Shown piece by piece: positions 5,030-5,170 of a stretch of DNA of 5,170 nt. Made by a program: the position numbers and the translations under genes. The notes below the pieces were generated by a model. The model was not told where the DNA came from. It ran no database searches and worked only from the letters and a program-made list of their open reading frames with translations. The DNA is taken from the NCBI GenBank assembly GCA_902805805.1, contig CADCUE010000064.1:1-5170 (forward strand). Direction: 5' to 3'. Within the stretch, counting starts at the first letter, position 1, and each line of letters opens with the position of its first letter. The stretch comes from an uncultured Frankineae bacterium (GTDB lineage: Bacteria; Actinomycetota; Actinomycetes; Mycobacteriales; SCTD01).

Positions 5030-5170
5030 TCAGAGCAGGGCGCGCAGGCGGAGCAGGTCCAGCACGCTCGCCTCGACCTTGAGCCGACCGGTCGCCCACG
5101 CCAACGGAGGCGGCAGGGAGCCGGTGGCCAGCGCCACCAGGTCGTCGCTCTGCGCGGTGAGCCGGACTTG
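5030..5170 (-). CDS. SCP2 (sterol carrier protein 2) domain protein, C-terminal fragment
   Basis: Reading the minus strand from the window edge gives 46 residues to a TGA (5032-5030). The segments LVALATGSLPPPLAWATGRL and KVEASVLDLLRLRALL match the C-terminal end of SCP2-like domains in actinobacteria, where a LATG..PP..A...GRL.V.G pattern is followed by a terminal hydrophobic helix. SCP2 domains form a hydrophobic pocket that binds lipids or acyl chains; the actinobacterial stand-alone versions are small soluble proteins of unknown ligand. Such genes occur near the HAD phosphatase and tlyA in this neighbourhood, as I recall it. Here the gene is convergent with the HAD gene, so it is not in its operon. 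The rest of the protein lies beyond the window, so length and start cannot be judged. Confidence 0.75.
   Translation of the reverse strand, partial: QVRLTAQSDDLVALATGSLPPPLAWATGRLKVEASVLDLLRLRALL

Noticed and set aside
1..5170. Insertion sequence, prophage, tRNA, rRNA or riboswitch
   Set aside because: No transposase or integrase frames, terminal inverted repeats, tRNA-like cloverleaf or rRNA stretches were seen, and base composition is uniform across the window.

Overview
The window is extremely G+C-rich by eye, with codons ending almost always in G or C, compact gene packing, GGAGG-type ribosome binding sites and a TANNNT-type -10 element. Together with the protein families this points to a high-GC actinobacterium. 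The set resembles the conserved actinobacterial neighbourhood around tyrS, tlyA, NAD kinase and recN (in Mycobacterium tuberculosis roughly Rv1689 to Rv1696). A Cellulomonas-like or other micrococcale host is my best guess, from memory of similar gene sets and not from a search.

Layout. (1) Bases 1 to 1434, plus strand: a TPR-type protein whose reading frame is open from the first base, so its 5' end probably lies outside the window; the N-terminal third is low-complexity Arg/Gly/Pro/Ala sequence with short internal repeats. (2) 1564 to 1974, plus: a small divergent single-stranded DNA-binding (SSB) OB-fold protein with a basic tail instead of the usual acidic tip. (3) 1968 to 2029: a convergent intergenic stretch with three degenerate 18-bp tandem repeats and a small hairpin. 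(4) 3417 to 2050, minus: a full-length DUF1015 protein that looks leaderless. (5) 3486 to 3965, plus: a small three-repeat TPR protein with a strong ribosome binding site. (6) About 3962 to 4972, plus: a HAD-IIA phosphatase (NagD / glycerol-3-phosphate phosphatase type) that has no ATG, GTG or TTG where its start should be; the only plausible local start is a CTG overlapping the TPR stop as CTGA. (7) 5170 to 5030, minus: the C-terminal 46 residues of an SCP2-like sterol-carrier-domain protein, convergent with the phosphatase.

Functionally, the small TPR protein and the HAD phosphatase look like one transcription and translation unit. The larger TPR protein is the type found next to this phosphatase in other actinobacteria, as I recall it; here an SSB-like gene, DUF1015 and the second TPR gene lie between them. 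Nothing suggests a mobile element, CRISPR array, RNA gene or phage. The window is an ordinary chromosomal region; its oddities are the HAD start, the divergent SSB and the short repeats.
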